From NCBI RefSeq assembly GCF_036016755.1, contig NZ_JAYXIH010000015.1, positions 28,080 through 92,079 on the forward strand: a stretch of 64,000 nucleotides of DNA, in the 5' to 3' direction. The DNA is from Aurantimonas coralicida_A. Its GTDB lineage: Bacteria; Pseudomonadota; Alphaproteobacteria; Rhizobiales; Rhizobiaceae. The notes below the pieces were generated by a model that ran no database searches, was not told where the DNA came from, and saw only the letters and a program-made list of their open reading frames with translations. Both the position numbers and the translations under genes were made by a program. Positions 53,404-62,618 of the stretch are shown in pieces; within the stretch, counting starts at the first letter, position 1; every line of letters begins with the position of its first letter.

Positions 53404-54297
53404 TTGTTCAGCGACAACATCCGCGCCGCGGTCTTCATGCTCGTCGCCATGGCCGGCTTCGTGGTCAATGACACCTTCGTGAAGCTCACTTCCGAGGAGC
53501 TGGCGCCGCCGCAGATCATGGCGGTGCGCGGCGTGGTGGCATCGCTGCTGCTGTTTGTGTTGGCTTGGCGGATGGGGGCGCTCCGGCCGATCGGCCTCGC
53601 CCTGCAGCCCCGGCTTATGCTGCGCACGGGAGCGGACTTCATGGCTACTCTCAGCTACCTGACCGGGCTCAGCCAGATGCCGATCGCCAATGCCTCGGCG
53701 ATCTTCCAGGCCCTGCCGCTGACGGTCACGCTCGGCGCCGCGGTCTTCCTGCGCGAGCCGGTCGGCTGGCGCCGCTGGGCCGCTATCGGCGTGGGCTTCG
53801 TCGGCGTCATCATCATCGTACGGCCAGGCACCGACGGCTTCACCGTCTATTCGCTTTCGGTCCTCGCCGCCGTGGTGTTTTCCGCCATTCGCGATCTGGC
53901 CACGCGCCGCATGGACCGTGCGATACCCTCGCTGTTCATCTCGCTGATGGCGGCGGTCGCGGTTTCGCTGCTCGGCTGGATACTGATCCCGTTCACCGGC
54001 GGCTGGCAACCGGTCTCGGCCGCCAATGCCCTGTGGCTATCCTGCGCCGCTGTCAGCATCATCGTCGGCTATATCTTCATCGTCCAGTCCATGCGCACCG
54101 GCGATATGGGCTTCGTGGCGCCATTCCGCTATTCGGTGCTGCTCTATGCCCTGGTCATCGGGGTGGTCGTCTTCGATGACTGGCCCTCGACGCCGGTATT
54201 GCTCGGCTCGGCCATCGTCGTGGCGAGCGGCCTCTACACCCTCTATCGCGAACGGGTGCGCGGTGTCGCGGCCCCCTTGAAGAGCCAGATCCATTGA
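53404..54297 (+). CDS. EamA/DMT-family transporter
   Basis: A 297-residue protein with about ten helices in two EamA repeats (FVVNDTFVKLTSEEL, MAVRGVVASLLLFVLA, GFVGVIIIVRPGTDG, RSVLLYALVI-like end). The start is TTG, since no ATG or GTG fits the family's N-terminus. It exports small metabolites of unknown kind and ends 63 bases before the Bcr-type efflux gene. Confidence 0.87.
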   Translation: MFSDNIRAAVFMLVAMAGFVVNDTFVKLTSEELAPPQIMAVRGVVASLLLFVLAWRMGALRPIGLALQPRLMLRTGADFMATLSYLTGLSQMPIANASAIFQALPLTVTLGAAVFLREPVGWRRWAAIGVGFVGVIIIVRPGTDGFTVYSLSVLAAVVFSAIRDLATRRMDRAIPSLFISLMAAVAVSLLGWILIPFTGGWQPVSAANALWLSCAAVSIIVGYIFIVQSMRTGDMGFVAPFRYSVLLYALVIGVVVFDDWPSTPVLLGSAIVVASGLYTLYRERVRGVAAPLKSQIH

Positions 54298-54359
54298 GCA
54301 AGCAGCCGTTACCGACGATCCTGCCCTCCTCGCCGGCCACGGCACGGGAGGAAGACAGC

Positions 54360-55559
54360 ATGGGCGCGACGATACCGGCCATGGTCGCGCGGCGCCCGAT
54401 GCTGGCAACGCTGATGATCGCCTCGGCGCTGTCGCCGCTGGCGATCAACATCTTCATCCCCTCGATGACCTCGATCGCGCGCGACCTGCATGCCGACGGC
54501 GCGACGGTTGGGTTGGGCCTGTCGCTCTATCTTGTCGCCACGGCGCTCATTCAGCTGATTGCCGGCCCCTTGTCGGATCGGTTCGGGCGCCGGCCTGTCA
54601 TTCTCGGCGGCATGGTTCTTTTCCTGATCGGTACGGTACTTTGCCTGATGGCGCAGGATGTCAGCCTGTTCCTTGTCGGCCGCGTTGTGCAAGCGGCCAG
54701 TGCCACCGGCATCGCCCTGTCCCGGGCGATCGTTCGCGACGTCTACAGCCGCGAGCGCGCGGCGGCGATGATCGGCTATGTCACGATGGGGCTCGCCGTC
54801 GCCCCGATGATCGGCCCGGCGATCGGCGGGGCGATGGATACGGCGCTCGGCTGGCGCAGCGTCTTCTGGTTGCTCGCGGCGATGGGCGTCCTCACCCTTG
54901 CGCTGCTCGCCTTCGACCTGTCGGAAACCAACCGCGAAAAGGGCAAGCCGGTATTCAGTCAGTTCCAGACCTATGGCGAACTCGTCCGTTCGGGCGCGTT
55001 CTGGATCTATGTCGGCACGTCGTCGCTGACCTCGGCGGTGTTCTTCGCCTTTCTGGGCGGCGCCCCGTTCGTGGCCGTCACCATTCTCGGCATGACGCCG
55101 GCCGGCTATGGGCTATGGTTCGTCCTCAGCGCGGCAGGCTACATGATCGGAAATTTCGGCACGGCCCGCCTGTCGGAGCGCCTCGGCATCAAGAATTTGA
55201 TGGTTGTGGGGGCGGCACTGACCGTCGCCGCCACCGCTTTATCGCTGGCGCTGATCGGCGGAGGGTTTCTGTCCCCCTTGACGTTGTTCGGGCCGATGCT
55301 TCTGGTCGGAGTGGGCAACGGACTGGCGCTGCCTTCCGCGACGGCCGGCGGGGTCAGCGTTCGGCCCGAGGCGGCCGGGGCAGCAGCGGGCCTTCTCGGC
55401 GCCTGCCAGATCGGCCTCGGCGCGATCAGTTCGATCCTCGCCGCCATCCTCGCCACCGGCCCGAGCGGCGCCGTTGGCCTTCTCCTTCTGATGACCGCCT
55501 TCGGCGCCGCAGGCGTCGTTTGCGCCCTCGCGGCCCGGCGCGTGCGGCCGGTTTCATAG
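54360..55559 (+). CDS. Bcr/CflA-family MFS drug efflux transporter
   Basis: A 399-residue 12-helix MFS protein: NIFIPSMTSIARDLH, GPLSDRFGRRPVILGG (loop 2-3 motif), GRVVQAASATGIALSRAIVRDVY and a mid-loop LSETNREKGKP. It matches bicyclomycin/chloramphenicol-type exporters. ATG 54360 follows GGGAGGAAG; a TTG at 54294 overlapping the upstream stop is less likely. Confidence 0.9.
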   Translation: MGATIPAMVARRPMLATLMIASALSPLAINIFIPSMTSIARDLHADGATVGLGLSLYLVATALIQLIAGPLSDRFGRRPVILGGMVLFLIGTVLCLMAQDVSLFLVGRVVQAASATGIALSRAIVRDVYSRERAAAMIGYVTMGLAVAPMIGPAIGGAMDTALGWRSVFWLLAAMGVLTLALLAFDLSETNREKGKPVFSQFQTYGELVRSGAFWIYVGTSSLTSAVFFAFLGGAPFVAVTILGMTPAGYGLWFVLSAAGYMIGNFGTARLSERLGIKNLMVVGAALTVAATALSLALIGGGFLSPLTLFGPMLLVGVGNGLALPSATAGGVSVRPEAAGAAAGLLGACQIGLGAISSILAAILATGPSGAVGLLLLMTAFGAAGVVCALAARRVRPVS

Positions 55560-55773
55560 GGAATCCGCCGGCACGGAACCTGGCCGCCCCGAGCGGACCA
55601 CGGGCTCAAAGACGCCCATGCGCCGGCGCATCATGATTGACAACGCCTGCCAGAGGCGAAGGTCGCAGTTGCCTAGCGCCTTGAAATAGTGGCAGCATCG
55701 CCTCCCTAACCGGCATGCTGCTCAATGGACGACGAACGTCCGGGCCGTGCCGCGCAACACGGAAGAGGTTTTC

Positions 55774-56574
55774 ATGCGTTTCCCCCTCACTTTGGCGCTC
55801 GCCGCGTCGATCGTGGCCCTCGCCGCCGCCGGCTCGGCCGTCGCCCAGGAAAGCGATGCCGACAAGGATTGGTCGAAGGTCGTCATCGGCACCGAAGGCG
55901 CCTATCCGCCATTCAACTTTCTCGATGCCTCGGGCGAGCTGAAGGGCTTCGACGTCGATATCGCGCAAGCTCTCTGCGACCAGATGAAGGTCGAATGCAG
56001 CTTCGTCACCCAGGATTGGGACGGCATCATCCCGGCGCTGCAGAACGGCAATTTCGACGCCATCGTCGCGTCGATGTCGATCACGCCCGAGCGCGAGGAG
56101 CAGATCGCCTTCACCAACAAATATTACCAGACGCCGCCGGCCATTGCCGTGCCGAAGGATTCCGCAATCACGGAAGCCACGGCCGAGGCCCTCGCGGGCA
56201 AGGCGATCGGCGCCCAGGCTGCAACGACGCACGCCCGCGCCGCCGAGGCACTGTTTCCCGATGCCGACGTGCGCCAGTATCCGACGGCTGAGGAATACAA
56301 GCTCGACATCGAGAGCGGCCGGGTCGACGCGGTGATCGACGACGTGGTGGTCCTCAACGACTGGATCGGCAGCGACGCCGGTGCCTGTTGCAAGATGTTG
56401 GGCACCCTGCCCGCCGATCCGGCGATCTACGGCAAGGGCATCGGCATCGGCCTGCGCCAGGGCAACGACAAGCTGAAAGGCATGTTCAACGACGCCATCG
56501 TCGCGATCCGCGAGAACGGCACCTACAAGACCGTCCAGGACAAGTATTTCGACTTCGACGTGTACGGCGAATAA
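55774..56574 (+). CDS. Amino-acid ABC transporter substrate-binding protein
   Basis: A 266-residue periplasmic protein (signal to about AVAQE). WSKVVIGTEGAYPPFNFLD, DVDIAQALCDQMKVECSF, WDGIIPALQNGNFDAIVASM and ITPEREEQIAFT are typical of the HisJ/ArgT/LAO family; lysine, arginine or ornithine is a likely ligand. The matching permeases lie at 57.8 kb beyond an oppositely oriented gene. Confidence 0.9.
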   Translation: MRFPLTLALAASIVALAAAGSAVAQESDADKDWSKVVIGTEGAYPPFNFLDASGELKGFDVDIAQALCDQMKVECSFVTQDWDGIIPALQNGNFDAIVASMSITPEREEQIAFTNKYYQTPPAIAVPKDSAITEATAEALAGKAIGAQAATTHARAAEALFPDADVRQYPTAEEYKLDIESGRVDAVIDDVVVLNDWIGSDAGACCKMLGTLPADPAIYGKGIGIGLRQGNDKLKGMFNDAIVAIRENGTYKTVQDKYFDFDVYGE

Positions 56575-56595
56575 GCCGAACATCCATCGACGCAT

Positions 56596-56634
56596 GACGA
56601 AGGCCGCGGCGGATTTCCCGTCGCGGCCTTCGTC
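56596..56634. terminator. Strong hairpin terminator between convergent genes
   Basis: Perfect 13-bp arms GACGAAGGCCGCG and CGCGGCCTTCGTC with a 13-base loop, then GTTTC. Lies between the binding-protein stop and the MBL stop. Confidence 0.75.
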
Positions 56635-56662
56635 GTTTCAACAGAGCGTGGCGGGCGGTCGG

Positions 56663-57724
56663 TCAGCCGAAATCGTACTGCCAGGCGGCCGGCTCGAACG
56701 CGTAGCCGCCTTCGCCGGCCGCCACCACATGGCCGACGCCGGGAAAGGCGATATGCATCCCGGCGATCCGCGTCCGGTTGGCGCTGGCCTCTTTCAGGAT
56801 CGCCTTGCGGGTTTCGATCGCTTTGTCANCGACGCCGGGAAAGGCGATATGCATCCCGGCGATCCGCGTCCGGTTGGCGCTGGCCTCTTTCAGGATCGCC
56901 TTGCGGGTTTCGATCGCTTTGTCAGGCTGAGCATCGAAGCTGATACCCACCTCGGGCTTGGCGAACTGGATCGGACCGACATGGACGATGTCGCCCCAGA
57001 TTAGCAATCCTTCTTCGCCCTCGCCGACGAGGAAGCCGCAATGGCCGGGGGTGTGACCGAACAGTTCGCGCGCCGCGATCCCTGGTAGCACCTCGCCGTC
57101 GCCCTCGAAGGTCTTCACCCGGTCGCCATAGGCGTCCATCGCGGCCTTGGCGCCGTCGAAGAAGCCCTTCGCCCCCTCTGGAGCGCCGTCGCGATTGGCG
57201 GCACTGGTCCAGAACTCCAGCTCGGTTTTGTGGACATGGACATCCGCATTGGGAAAGGTCGGCTTGCCGTCGGTCACCAGCCCGCCGATGTGGTCGGGAT
57301 GCAGATGCGTCATTAGCACCGCGTCGATCGCGTCCGGCGCTATGCCACCGGCTTCAAGGTTCGCAACCAGGCTTCCGAGGTTCGGGAAGGCCCCGGCGCC
57401 GCCAGCGTCGATCAGCACGGTCCGCTCAGGCGTATTGACGACATAGGCGTTGACGCCGGTCCGGACCGGCGATGCGCCTCGAAATTCGTTGCGAAGAATC
57501 TCGGCGGCCTCCTCGGGCGTCACGTTCGACAAGAGCGCGACGTCGAGGTCGAGAAAGCCGTCGGAGATCGCCGTGACGACGGTATCACCAACGGTGATCT
57601 GTTGCAGCGCGGCGACCTGCGTCGTCGGCATCGGCGCTTTGGCGGCCGCCGGTAGCGTCGCGAAGCGGACCATGACCGGGGCGGCGAGCGCGCAGGCGAC
57701 AAAGTGGCGGCGGGAAACGGACAT
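56663..57724 (-). CDS. Exported MBL-fold metallo-hydrolase (sequence contains an assembly duplication)
   Basis: A metallo-beta-lactamase-fold hydrolase with a twin-arginine signal (SVSRRHFVACALAAP). Metal motifs MTHLHPDHIGG, FGHTPGHCGFLV and LLIWGDIVHVGP are present; the family includes lactonase-like enzymes. The shown frame (353 residues) carries a 32-residue repeat with an unknown base in it, so the true protein is about 321 residues. ATG 57724 follows AGGAGAAATCCG. It lies between amino-acid transporter genes on the other strand. Confidence 0.85.
   Translation of the reverse strand: MSVSRRHFVACALAAPVMVRFATLPAAAKAPMPTTQVAALQQITVGDTVVTAISDGFLDLDVALLSNVTPEEAAEILRNEFRGASPVRTGVNAYVVNTPERTVLIDAGGAGAFPNLGSLVANLEAGGIAPDAIDAVLMTHLHPDHIGGLVTDGKPTFPNADVHVHKTELEFWTSAANRDGAPEGAKGFFDGAKAAMDAYGDRVKTFEGDGEVLPGIAARELFGHTPGHCGFLVGEGEEGLLIWGDIVHVGPIQFAKPEVGISFDAQPDKAIETRKAILKEASANRTRIAGMHIAFPGVXDKAIETRKAILKEASANRTRIAGMHIAFPGVGHVVAAGEGGYAFEPAAWQYDFG
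56734..56924. repeat. 95-base direct duplication around a single N (assembly artefact)
   Basis: Bases 56734-56828 are repeated exactly at 56830-56924, separated by one N at 56829. This is what an unmerged overlap between two contig ends looks like. The insert is 96 bases, so the reading frame survives. Confidence 0.95.
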
Positions 57725-57844
57725 CGGATTTCTCCTGTTGAACCAAAGACGCCTCGCAGATACCGCGCGCTGGAGGGACCGCAATGAAACAGTGCGTCAT
57801 CACCGCTTGATGATCCCCGACGCGCCCGCTAACCATCGATCCCC

Positions 57845-58555
57845 ATGGACATTGACTGGACCCTGATCGGCTTCGGCCCGACCGGATGGGGCGACGACAT
57901 CGCGTGGGGGGTTCTGGTCACCGCGTCACTGGCGCTCGCCACCCTGCCGATCGGCCTCGTCGCCGGCTTCCTGCTGGCGCTCGCCAAGCAATCCGAGGAT
58001 CGTTTCCTCAATCTGTCCGCCAACATCTACACCACGATCTTCCGCGGCCTGCCCGAGCTGCTGACCCTGTTTCTCGTCTATTTCGGCGTCAACGGCGCGT
58101 TGAAGTCGCTCACCGACGCGACAGGATTGCCGAGTCTGGCCCTGTCGAGTTTCGTCTCCGGCATGGTCGCCCTCGGCTTCGTCTTCGCCGCCTTCGCCAG
58201 CGAGGTGTTCCTGTCGGCCTTTCGGGCGATTCCGCAGGGGCAGCGAGAAGGCGCCGCGGCCCTTGGCCTCCGCCGGTCGCAGACCATGGTGCTGGTCATC
58301 CTGCCGCAGCTGATTCGCATCGCCCTGCCCGGCCTCGGCAATCTGTGGATGAACCTGTTGAAGGACACCGCGCTGGTCTCGGTCATCGGTCTTGCCGACA
58401 TCCTGCGACAGTCGCAGATCGCCGCCCGCGTGACCCGCGAACCCTTTCTGTTCTTCGGCGTGGCGATCGTGCTCTATCTGGTCCTGACGATCCTCTCCTC
58501 GGCGGCGATCGGCCGGATCGATCGCTGGACCAAACGCGGCGAGCTGGCCAAGTGA
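57845..58555 (+). CDS. Amino-acid ABC transporter permease (HisQ type)
   Basis: A 236-residue permease: WGVLVTASLALATLPIGLVAG, FRGLPELLTLFLVYFG and the ATPase-docking EAA loop AIPQGQREGAAALGLRRSQ. It overlaps its partner permease by four bases (GTGA). Confidence 0.93.
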   Translation: MDIDWTLIGFGPTGWGDDIAWGVLVTASLALATLPIGLVAGFLLALAKQSEDRFLNLSANIYTTIFRGLPELLTLFLVYFGVNGALKSLTDATGLPSLALSSFVSGMVALGFVFAAFASEVFLSAFRAIPQGQREGAAALGLRRSQTMVLVILPQLIRIALPGLGNLWMNLLKDTALVSVIGLADILRQSQIAARVTREPFLFFGVAIVLYLVLTILSSAAIGRIDRWTKRGELAK

Positions 58556-59358
58556 GCGCCCCCGCGCTCGCCGCGCCGGCCGCCGCCAAGCCGAAGCGCG
58601 GCGTCGGCGGCATCGTTGCGCTCGGCGTGTGGATCGCCGTCGCCGCCGGGCTCGTCGCCTATATCGCCAGCGTCTGGAACCCGAGCCTGTTTACCCGCTT
58701 CGGCCCCTCCTACCTGTCGGGCTTGTGGATCACCGTCTCGCTGGTCCTGATCTCCTTCGTCTGCGGCGCCATCGTTTCGCTGCCGGTCGCGCTCGGCCGC
58801 ATGGCGACGAACCCCGTCGCGCGGACGCTTGCCTTCGTCTTCGTCTATTTCTTCCGCGGCACGCCGCTGATCGCCCAGATCTTTCTGGTCTATTACGGTT
58901 TCGGCCAGTTCCGCGGCGCCTTCGAGACAATGGGGCTGTGGTGGTTTTTTCGCGAGGCCTGGTACTGCGCGCTGTTCGCCCTGTCGCTGAACACCGCCGC
59001 CTATCAGGCGGAAATCCTGCGCGGCGGCATCGAGAGCGTGCCGAAGGGCCAGTTGGAGGGCGCCCGCTCGCTCGGCCTGCACCGGTTGGTGATCTTCTGG
59101 AAGATCGTCATGCCCCAGGCGATGATCGTCGCGCTGCGCCCTTACGCCAACGAGATCATCCTGATGATCAAGGCCTCGGCGATCGTCGCCATCATCACCG
59201 TCTACGACCTCTTCGGCGAGACAAGACAGGCCTATTCGCGCACCTTCGACTTCCAGACCTATGTCTGGGCGGCGCTCCTGTATCTCTCCATCGTCGAGGC
59301 GCTGCGCCACGCCACCAATTTCGTCGAGCGGCGACTGACCCGGCATCTGAAGCGGTAG
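58552..59358 (+). CDS. Amino-acid ABC transporter permease (HisM type)
   Basis: A 268-residue permease, GTG start in the overlap: FVYFFRGTPLIAQIFLVYYG, YQAEILRGGIESVPKGQLEGARSLG-type docking loop. The expected ATPase gene does not follow within the window. Confidence 0.93.
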   Translation: MSAPALAAPAAAKPKRGVGGIVALGVWIAVAAGLVAYIASVWNPSLFTRFGPSYLSGLWITVSLVLISFVCGAIVSLPVALGRMATNPVARTLAFVFVYFFRGTPLIAQIFLVYYGFGQFRGAFETMGLWWFFREAWYCALFALSLNTAAYQAEILRGGIESVPKGQLEGARSLGLHRLVIFWKIVMPQAMIVALRPYANEIILMIKASAIVAIITVYDLFGETRQAYSRTFDFQTYVWAALLYLSIVEALRHATNFVERRLTRHLKR

Positions 59359-59375
59359 GAAAGCCAAGGTTGAAT

Positions 59376-59395
59376 TATATCATATATGCGATATA
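59376..59395. promoter_or_regulatory. AT-rich operator before the toxin-antitoxin pair
   Basis: Inverted repeat TATATC (59376-59381) and GATATA (59390-59395), ending three bases before the toxin ATG. No ribosome site fits, so the toxin message may be leaderless. Confidence 0.55.
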
Positions 59396-59398
59396 TTC

Positions 59399-59722
59399 AT
59401 GACTTGGTCTGTCGTTCTGACGGATGAGGCCAAGGCCGAGATTCGGAAGCTCTCCCCCGATCTGCGAGCCCACTTCGCGGCGGTCTCGGACCTGTTGCTT
59501 GAGAATGGTCCGATGAGCGTTGGCATGCCTTATGTCCGCCCGATCGAGTCGAAGCTCTGGGAAATGCGGTTGAAGGGCAAGGACGGCATTGCGAGGGCGA
59601 TATATTTCGCCGCCTCCGGACGGCGAATCGTCGTGCTGACCGCCTTCGTCAAGAAGACCGAGACGACGCCTCGCCGGATCATCAACGTGGCGCTGCGACG
59701 AATGAGGATGTTCGATGTCTGA
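59399..59722 (+). CDS. HigB/RelE-like toxin of a type II toxin-antitoxin pair
   Basis: A 107-residue basic protein of the phage-derived Gp49/HigB group: EIRKLSPDLRAHF, LWEMRLKGKDGIARAIYF, IVVLTAFVKKTETTPRR. These act as ribosome-dependent mRNA endonucleases. It overlaps the antitoxin gene by eight bases. Confidence 0.88.
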   Translation: MTWSVVLTDEAKAEIRKLSPDLRAHFAAVSDLLLENGPMSVGMPYVRPIESKLWEMRLKGKDGIARAIYFAASGRRIVVLTAFVKKTETTPRRIINVALRRMRMFDV

Positions 59723-60020
59723 GCTGACGAGCTACGAGGAGTTCCGCGAGGAGTTGATGGCCGACCCTGAGGTCAAGGCCGCCTATGATGCGATGGCCAA
59801 CGAGTTGGCGCTGGCCAAGGCTCTGATCAAGGCCCGCGCCAAAGCAGACTTGTCGCAGCAGGATGTCGCCGAGCGAATGAAGACGACGCAATCGGCCGTG
59901 GCCCGCATGGAAAGCGGACGTCACGCACCATCCATGGCTTCGCTGGCGCGTTACGCGACCGCTGTCGGCCAGACCATCACCATCGAGATTCATCCCGAGC
60001 CGCAAAAGCCGGCCTCGTAA
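59715..60020 (+). CDS. HigA/XRE-family antitoxin
   Basis: A 101-residue DNA-binding protein; the HTH is DLSQQDVAERMKTTQSAVARM, with ESGRHAPSMASLARYATAVG behind it. It neutralises the toxin and represses the operon from the AT-rich repeat. Confidence 0.9.
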   Translation: MSELTSYEEFREELMADPEVKAAYDAMANELALAKALIKARAKADLSQQDVAERMKTTQSAVARMESGRHAPSMASLARYATAVGQTITIEIHPEPQKPAS

Positions 60021-60132
60021 CGCGGCAGCGCCAAGTCACGACCGACCGAGCTTCCGGCGCCTCTCAGGATTGAAACGGCGCCTCTCTCATGTAACTCCTG
60101 CTCCCAACAAATTCGATCACAAGGAACACGGC

Positions 60133-61002
60133 ATGGCGAAGGTTGCATTCATCGGATTGGGCGTGATGGGGTATCCGATGGCGGGCCACCTCAAGGCCAA
60201 GGGCGGGCACGACGTCACCGTCTTCAACCGCTCGGCCGGGAAAGCCGAGAAATGGGCGGCCGAGCATGGCGGATCGCATGCGGCAACGCCGCGCGAAGCG
60301 GCCAAGGACGCTGACTTCGTGTTCTCCTGCGTCGGCAATGACGACGACGTGCGCTCGGTCATCTACGGTGACGACGGCGCCTTCGCCGGCATGAAGCCGG
60401 GCGCCACGCTGATCGACAACACCACCGCTTCGGCAGAGCTGGCCCGCGAGCTTGACGCGGCGGCCAGGGAAAAGGGCCTTAAATTCATCGACGCCCCGGT
60501 GTCGGGCGGCCAGGCCGGCGCCGAGAACGGCGCGCTCACGGTGATGTGCGGCGGCGAGCAGGCCGATTTCGACGCCGCCAGGCCGGTGATCGAGGCTTAT
60601 GCCAAGATGATCGGGCTGATGGGTCCGGCCGGGTCCGGCCAGCTCACCAAGATGATGAACCAGATCTGCATCGCCGGGCTCGTCCAGGGGTTGTCGGAAG
60701 CCATCGCCTTCGGCCAGAACGCCGGGCTGGACATCGAGACGGTGGTCGGCGTCATTTCCAAGGGCGCGGCTGGGTCGTGGCAGATGGAAAATCGCCACAA
60801 GACCATGAACGAGGGCCATTACGAGCACGGCTTCGCGGTCGAATGGATGCGCAAGGATCTTGGCATCTGCCTCGACGAGGCCAAGCGCAACGGCTCGACC
60901 CTGCCCGTCACCGCGCTGATCGACCAGTTCTACGCCGACATCGAGAAAATGGGCGGCAAGCGCTGGGACACCTCGTCGCTACTGGCGCGGCTCAAGCGCT
61001 GA
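60133..61002 (+). CDS. 3-hydroxyisobutyrate dehydrogenase-family oxidoreductase
   Basis: A 289-residue NAD(P)-dependent beta-hydroxyacid dehydrogenase. FIGLGVMGYPMAGHL binds the cofactor, FIDAPVSGGQAGAENG is the substrate loop and GSGQLTKMMNQ has the catalytic lysine. Relatives act on 3-hydroxyisobutyrate, tartronate semialdehyde or sulfolactaldehyde. AAGGAACACGGC precedes the ATG. Confidence 0.92.
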   Translation: MAKVAFIGLGVMGYPMAGHLKAKGGHDVTVFNRSAGKAEKWAAEHGGSHAATPREAAKDADFVFSCVGNDDDVRSVIYGDDGAFAGMKPGATLIDNTTASAELARELDAAAREKGLKFIDAPVSGGQAGAENGALTVMCGGEQADFDAARPVIEAYAKMIGLMGPAGSGQLTKMMNQICIAGLVQGLSEAIAFGQNAGLDIETVVGVISKGAAGSWQMENRHKTMNEGHYEHGFAVEWMRKDLGICLDEAKRNGSTLPVTALIDQFYADIEKMGGKRWDTSSLLARLKR

Positions 61003-61034
61003 TCAACGCGGCGCTCGCCGTCGATTGAAGCGGG

Positions 61035-61946
61035 CTAGGGCCGCGCCTTATGTGCGTCAACCAGGAAAAGGATCGTGGCCGCAGTGAGGTGCAAGACGTA
61101 CTTCACCAGCTCTTCCGGAATGGGATCGGCGGGAGACGATCCGGCACCGTGTCCTCCGACTCTGTTCCTGGGCGTTGCAATCCCGCTTTCCAAGACGCTT
61201 CGCAACCCTGCCATCTGAGTCTGATAAAAGCTTGGAATCAGGTCATTTTCGAGCATGACGGCCACGAGTTGTGATGCCGTCACCCTCGGCGGCACCGCCC
61301 AATTTCGTTCTGCGGCGATGATTTTCATCGTGCTCTCGAACGCTTTCAGACAGTCGACCAGAACCTCGGCATTGTTCCCTCGCCGCCAATGATCGTGCGC
61401 GTTTCGAAATTCGCTGTCCGCATTTTTGAAAACGGGATCGGTCAATACCGCCAAAGCAGGCTTCACTGCCTCTTCGTGCAGAAGCTGGGAGTCGACCCGG
61501 ACCATCTGGCCATTTTCGAACGAATAACCGAACCCCGCCTGTCTACATCGATGATTGAACTCCTCGATGGCACCACGGCATTTTTTTCTGAGCTCAGCTT
61601 CCGCTGCAGTATTCTCTGATATTAGGTGAATTAATCTGAACGACAGTTCGATCGCATCTAAAGACTTCTCATTTGACCCTGTTTCATTGATAAATGATTC
61701 CAATTCTTGGCCAGGAAAATTCCTCCCTACAGATAGACAGGCGACGCCAAATTCACGGCGTAGCGCATGTATCAAGTGACCATACTCACCTTGATCGCGG
61801 GGGGCGCCAAATCCGCCAAAGACGTCACTAATGATAAAGCTGCATTGCCTACGAAGCTGCTTGGATAGGATTTCATACTGCACGACGTCGTTAGATGTTC
61901 CCAATTCACGCCGTCTGCGTTGAGAGTAGAGTTCGACAACTGGCAT
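61035..61946 (-). CDS. STM4504/CBY_0614-family protein (AbiJ-type N-terminus)
   Basis: A 303-residue protein: PVVELYSQRRRRELG then QYEILSKQLRRQ is the start I associate with STM4504/CBY_0614 proteins, whose N-terminal AbiJ_NTD4-like domain and HEPN-like C-terminal half (RNAHDHWRRGNNAEVLVDCLK) occur in abortive-infection proteins. GC content is visibly lower than in all neighbours, a sign of transfer. A role in phage defence is inferred. Confidence 0.75.
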   Translation of the reverse strand: MPVVELYSQRRRRELGTSNDVVQYEILSKQLRRQCSFIISDVFGGFGAPRDQGEYGHLIHALRREFGVACLSVGRNFPGQELESFINETGSNEKSLDAIELSFRLIHLISENTAAEAELRKKCRGAIEEFNHRCRQAGFGYSFENGQMVRVDSQLLHEEAVKPALAVLTDPVFKNADSEFRNAHDHWRRGNNAEVLVDCLKAFESTMKIIAAERNWAVPPRVTASQLVAVMLENDLIPSFYQTQMAGLRSVLESGIATPRNRVGGHGAGSSPADPIPEELVKYVLHLTAATILFLVDAHKARP

Positions 61947-62055
61947 GTCCGCTCCGCGAATCTAATTCGTAAGAATGACAACCATCAACTGCCCGAAATG
62001 TCGAGTACTCCACGACGGTCCCCCTTCCAGGGCGACCCGCGCGCCGCCGCTGCCA

Positions 62056-62541
62056 TCAATCCCCCCGCGGTTCCTTGTCCAGCACCATGTAGTCGAGCGG
62101 CATTTCGGTCGTGTATTTGATCTGCTCCATGGCGAAGGACGATGAGACGTCGCGGATCTCGATCTTGGCGATCATCCGCTTATAGAAGGCGTCATAGGCG
62201 GCGATGTCCGGCACGACGACCCGCAGCAGATAGTCGACGTCGCCGCTCATGCGGTAGAACTCGACCACCTCGGGAAACTCGCCGACCACCTCGGAGAACC
62301 GCCTCAGCCATTCGTTGGAGTGGGAACTGGTGCGGATCGAGACGAACACGGTGACCCGCGCATTGACCTTAGCGGGATCTAGGATCGCCACCCGCCGCTT
62401 GATCACGCCCTCTTCCTCGAGCTTCTGGATGCGCCGCCAGCACGGCGTCGTCGACAGTCCGACTCGCTTGGCGACGTCGGCGACCGCCAGCGTCGCGTTT
62501 TCCTGCAGCAGCCTCAGTATCTTCTTGTCCAGCCGGTCCAT
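62056..62541 (-). CDS. Lrp/AsnC-family transcriptional regulator
   Basis: A 161-residue regulator: DRLDKKILRLLQENATLAVAD, HTH VGLSTTPCWRRIQKLEEEG, and RAM domain with GDVDYLLRVVVPDIAAYD. Controls amino-acid metabolism genes elsewhere. Confidence 0.93.
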   Translation of the reverse strand: MDRLDKKILRLLQENATLAVADVAKRVGLSTTPCWRRIQKLEEEGVIKRRVAILDPAKVNARVTVFVSIRTSSHSNEWLRRFSEVVGEFPEVVEFYRMSGDVDYLLRVVVPDIAAYDAFYKRMIAKIEIRDVSSSFAMEQIKYTTEMPLDYMVLDKEPRGD

Positions 62542-62618
62542 CGACGCCTTACTCCCTGTCCTGCGCCGCAAGGATTACAGGAGGCGCGCCAAAACCGGTA
62601 GGGTCGCCAAGCGCCCGT

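Noticed and set aside
56663..57724. Real tandem repeat in the MBL protein
   Set aside because: The repeat is identical at DNA level and centred on an N, so an assembly error is far more likely.
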